Shown: in pieces, positions 7,918 to 9,779 of the stretch
Layout: each line of letters begins with the position of its first letter
Numbering within the stretch: position 1 is the stretch's first letter
Translations under genes and position numbers: made by a program
Notes under the pieces: generated by a model
Databases searched by the model: none
The model's input: only the letters and a program-made list of their open reading frames with translations
What the model was told of the DNA's origin: nothing
Source: an uncultured Lachnospiraceae bacterium
GTDB taxonomy: Bacteria; Bacillota; Clostridia; Lachnospirales; Lachnospiraceae
Length of the DNA: 9,779 nucleotides
Direction: 5' to 3'
Assembly (NCBI GenBank): GCA_934370915.1
Contig: CAKRNI010000090.1
Span: 1 to 9,779 of the forward strand

Positions 7918-9006
7918 TTACGCGTCCGCGTGCTCCGCCTCAAATTTCTTCATAAATTCTACAAGCTTCACAACGCCCTCCTCCGGCATTGCGTTGTAGA
8001 TGCTGGCTCTCATGCCTCCAACCGTGCGGTGTCCCTTTAAGTTCACGAATCCGGCTGCCTCCGCCTCTTTTACGAACAGGGCATCCAGATCCTTATCGCC
8101 TGTAACGAACGGCACATTCATGATGGAACGGTCCTCCTTGCGGACAGTTCCGTGGAAAAGCCTGCTCTGATCCAGATAATCGTAAAGGATCTTTGCCTTT
8201 CGCTCGTTTCTCTCCTTCATAGCTTCCAGTCCGCCCTGCTTCTTCAGCCATTTGAAGACCTTGCCACAGATGTAGATTCCGTAACACGGCGGAGTGTTGT
8301 AGAGGGATCCGGCCTTCGCCTGGACATCGTAGCGCATGATCGTCGGTGTCTCCGGAAGTACATCCTCACGGATCAGGTCTTCACGGATGATCACGATAAC
8401 AACACCTGCCGGTCCGATGTTTTTCTGGACACCGCCGTAGATCACACCGTATTTTGATACGTCCATCGGTTCAGAGAGGAAACAGGAGGACACATCAGAG
8501 ACGAGTGTTTTTCCCTTTGTATTCGGGAGTGTATGGAATTTTGTTCCGTAGATCGTATTATTTTCGCAGATATAAACGTAATCGGCATTCTCATCAACCG
8601 GAAGATCGGAGCAATCCGGAATATAGCTGAATGTCTTATCCTCACTGGACGCGATGGCATTCGCAGTTCCGTAAAGCTTTGCTTCCTTCCATGCTTTCTT
8701 TGCCCACTGTCCGGTAATAATATAGTCGCCGACACGGTTTTTAAAAAGGTTTAACGGGACTGCCGCAAACTGCTGGTGAGCTCCACCCTGTAAAAACAGG
8801 ACTTTGTAGTTGTCCGGGATCTTTAAAAGATCGCGGATGTCCTGCTCTGCTGTCTGGATGATCTCCTCGAACGCTTTTGAGCGGTGGCTCATCTCCATAA
8901 CGGACATTCCGGTACCGTTATAATCCAGCATCTCAGCTGCTGCCTCTTTCAATACTTCTTCCGGCAGCACAGCCGGTCCTGCGGAAAAGTTGTAAACTCT
9001 GCTCAT
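7918..9006 (-). CDS. serC: phosphoserine aminotransferase
   Basis: Transfers the amino group of glutamate to 3-phosphohydroxypyruvate, giving phosphoserine, the second step of serine synthesis (the enzyme can also act in pyridoxine synthesis in some bacteria). It is a class V PLP enzyme of 362 residues, the normal size. Seen: YNFSAGPAVLP (5-15), MSHRSK (39-44, Arg42 binds substrate phosphate), LQGGAHQQF (72-80, PLP phosphate site), GQWAKKA (99-105), SDVSS (170-174, Asp171 to the PLP nitrogen), the PLP lysine Lys195 in GVQKNIGPAG (192-201), and GHRTVGGMRASIYNA (325-339). The start has AGAGGGGAA about 8 bases upstream. It is the first gene of the serC-serA-DUF1015 row, with a promoter candidate at 9155-9183. 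No phosphoserine phosphatase gene lies in the window. Confidence 0.97.
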   Translation of the reverse strand: MSRVYNFSAGPAVLPEEVLKEAAAEMLDYNGTGMSVMEMSHRSKAFEEIIQTAEQDIRDLLKIPDNYKVLFLQGGAHQQFAAVPLNLFKNRVGDYIITGQWAKKAWKEAKLYGTANAIASSEDKTFSYIPDCSDLPVDENADYVYICENNTIYGTKFHTLPNTKGKTLVSDVSSCFLSEPMDVSKYGVIYGGVQKNIGPAGVVIVIIREDLIREDVLPETPTIMRYDVQAKAGSLYNTPPCYGIYICGKVFKWLKKQGGLEAMKERNERKAKILYDYLDQSRLFHGTVRKEDRSIMNVPFVTGDKDLDALFVKEAEAAGFVNLKGHRTVGGMRASIYNAMPEEGVVKLVEFMKKFEAEHADA

Positions 9007-9154
9007 AGTTTTATTCCCCTCTCTCTGATTGCTCTATGATCGGTCCTTTCAGGAATGACCACACATCCATCCTTTGTCTCGCGATCCGGTGCCGCACTTT
9101 ACTCTGTCTCTTCTCTACCATTGTAACGCGACGCCTTAGGATGATTTGACATAT

Positions 9155-9183
9155 ATCCTAACACAAGTGCCCGGGCAAATCAA
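9155..9183 (-). promoter_or_regulatory. candidate promoter for the serC operon
   Basis: TTGATT (9178-9183), a 17-base spacer and TAGGAT (9155-9160) on the minus strand match 4 of 6 positions in each box, so it is moderate. An overlapping alternative pairs TTGCCC with TATATG. Transcription from here would leave a leader of about 140 bases with only a weak hairpin (TCCT/AGGA, near 9050) and no T-box signature. The -35 box lies in one arm of the inverted repeat at 9173-9204. Confidence 0.4.
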
Positions 9184-9204
9184 TGATAAATTTTTGATTT
9201 GCCC
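9173..9204. repeat. 10-bp perfect inverted repeat overlapping the serC promoter candidate
   Basis: GGGCAAATCA (9173-9182) and TGATTTGCCC (9195-9204) are exact reverse complements separated by 12 A/T-rich bases. There is no T-run afterwards on the minus strand, so a terminator is unlikely; the symmetry and the position on the -35 box suggest an operator for a dimeric repressor or a leader hairpin. Confidence 0.55.
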
Positions 9205-9288
9205 CGAATTATGCAAACTTTTTTCCATTTTTGGTATTTTTTTTACAATATATATGACTGCCGTCGGCAATTTCTTCCGGATTTCTAT

Positions 9289-9314
9289 AAAAAGAATGTG
9301 CCTTGGCACATTCT
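9289..9314 (-). terminator. terminator-like hairpin between leuB and serC
   Basis: A perfect 10-base-pair stem (AGAATGTGCC with GGCACATTCT) closes on a 2-base loop, and on the minus strand it is followed by a T-run (9293-9289). It could stop read-through from leuB, or a short RNA made from this gap. Its upstream half can alternatively pair with 9353-9364. Confidence 0.6.
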
Positions 9315-9364
9315 CGCGCCTCGCGCGGTCGCTTGCGACAATCTACATCTTCGCGCGAGTGTGC
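9306..9364 (-). promoter_or_regulatory. attenuator-like alternative stem with tandem CTCGCGC copies
   Basis: Transcribed first on the minus strand, GCACACTCGCGC (9353-9364) can pair with GCGCGAG-AA-TGTGC (9306-9319) over 12 base pairs with a 2-base bulge, which would take away half of the terminator at 9289-9314. A second adjacent copy of the same 7 bases (9320-9326) can pair with the same arm and leave the terminator nearly free. A small hairpin, GTCGC/GCGAC (9328-9339), sits between. This is the layout of a switchable attenuator, but no known aptamer is recognised, and it could instead be an interspersed repeat element. Confidence 0.4.
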
Positions 9365-9381
9365 ATCTTGGACACGTTAGT

Positions 9382-9424
9382 GCCTTTTTATGTAACAGGG
9401 AATTTCCTGTTACATAAAAAAGGC
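9382..9424. repeat. long near-perfect inverted repeat
   Basis: TATGTAACAGG (9389-9399) and CCTGTTACATA (9406-9416) pair perfectly around a 6-base loop, extended by T/A tracts and by GCC/GGC to about 18 pairs with one extra A. The T's precede and the A's follow the stem on both strands, so by itself it is not a canonical terminator. Its right end overlaps the T-run of the leuB terminator. Confidence 0.6.
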
Positions 9425-9451
9425 AGAACACATGAACTCATGTATTCTGCC
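9416..9451 (-). terminator. rho-independent terminator of leuB
   Basis: On the minus strand GGCAGAA-T-ACATGA pairs with TCATGT-G-TTCTGCC (9422-9451; 14 pairs including one T-G wobble, formal loop of 2), followed directly by six T's (9421-9416). It sits 22 bases after the leuB stop codon. Confidence 0.8.
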
Positions 9452-9473
9452 AGTCTCGTTCTGCTTTATTTTA

Positions 9474-9779
9474 TCAGATTCTATCACAGATCAGATTTCC
9501 CATCTCGGTGGTTCCGACCTGCTTTTTGCCCTCGTCCATAATATCAACGGTGCGGTAGCCCTCTGCGAGAACCTTTCTGACCGCATCCTCGATGGCATCT
9601 GCTTCCTTGTCAAGGTCGAAGGAGAAGCGGAGCATCATCGCCGCGGAGAGGATCGTCGCAATCGGATTTGCAATGTCTTTGCCTGCGATATCCGGTGCGG
9701 AGCCGTGGCTCGGCTCGTAGAGACCGAATTTGCTCTCATTTAAGCTTGCGGAGGACAGCATTCCGATGGATCCGGTGAT
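9474..9779 (-). CDS. leuB: 3-isopropylmalate dehydrogenase, C-terminal part (enters from the right edge)
   Basis: Oxidative decarboxylase of leucine synthesis, converting 3-isopropylmalate to 2-oxoisocaproate (via its unstable precursor) with NAD. Only the last 101 residues are in the window, continuing in frame to position 9779. Diagnostic features are [13 protein letters not shown] at the visible start, the NAD-binding stretch [19 protein letters not shown] (about 21-39 of the visible part) and [13 protein letters not shown] after it, ending in [12 protein letters not shown]. The dicarboxylate-binding arginines are upstream, outside the window. [10 protein letters not shown] favours leuB over isocitrate or tartrate dehydrogenase relatives. 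It is followed by a strong terminator, so it probably forms a unit separate from serC. Confidence 0.94.
   Translation of the reverse strand: MTGSIGMLSSASLNESKFGLYEPSHGSAPDIAGKDIANPIATILSAAMMLRFSFDLDKEADAIEDAVRKVLAEGYRTVDIMDEGKKQVGTTEMGNLICDRI

Noticed and set aside
9007..9150. A T-box or serine-responsive riboswitch in the serC leader (CGGCACCGGATCGCG looks faintly like the T-box sequence).
   Set aside because: The conserved T-box core is not matched, there is no antiterminator/terminator pair in this interval, and the leader is too short for a specifier domain.

Overview
The window looks like a piece of chromosome from a Gram-positive anaerobe of the Clostridia, most likely Lachnospiraceae. 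This is judged from the style of the proteins (a serC-serA-DUF1015 cluster, a clostridial-type TrpRS, a PflX-like radical SAM protein), from purine-rich ribosome binding sites, and from sigma-A type promoters. No database search was possible, so the taxonomic call is an inference. There are no insertion sequences, phage genes, CRISPR arrays, tRNAs or rRNAs.

Layout, left to right. (1) 1-845, minus strand: the N-terminal third or more of the membrane protease FtsH, running off the left edge. (2) 846-1086: a divergent intergenic region with one good promoter for each side. (3) 1087-2785, plus strand: a DNA-deoxyinosine/uracil glycosylase, a small acidic two-cysteine protein with a near-perfect Shine-Dalgarno sequence, and a PflX-type radical SAM protein 27 bases further on. 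(4) 2786-3390: a 605-base gap of strikingly different base composition (T-rich on plus, purine-rich on minus). Its minus strand carries a perfect TTGACA-17-TATAAT promoter and, about 390 bases later, a hairpin with a T-run. It contains no credible reading frame, so I read it as a strong unassigned non-coding RNA gene. (5) 3391-9006, minus strand, transcribed in the order serC, serA, DUF1015, trpS, dedA. (6) 9007-9473: a hairpin-rich gap with a serC promoter candidate, two minus-strand terminator-like hairpins and an attenuator-like pair of competing stems. (7) 9474-9779: the C-terminal end of leuB, entering from the right edge.

Functionally, serA and serC make phosphoserine from 3-phosphoglycerate. 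DUF1015 is a recurrent partner of these genes and carries a DGHHR signature like that of ParB-fold proteins, some of which are free-serine kinases, so a role in the serine/phosphoserine step is plausible but unproven. trpS may be co-transcribed with them. dedA encodes a membrane transporter-like protein. The most notable item is the candidate RNA at 2796-3191. Next come the small-protein/radical-SAM pair and the attenuator-like element between leuB and serC.
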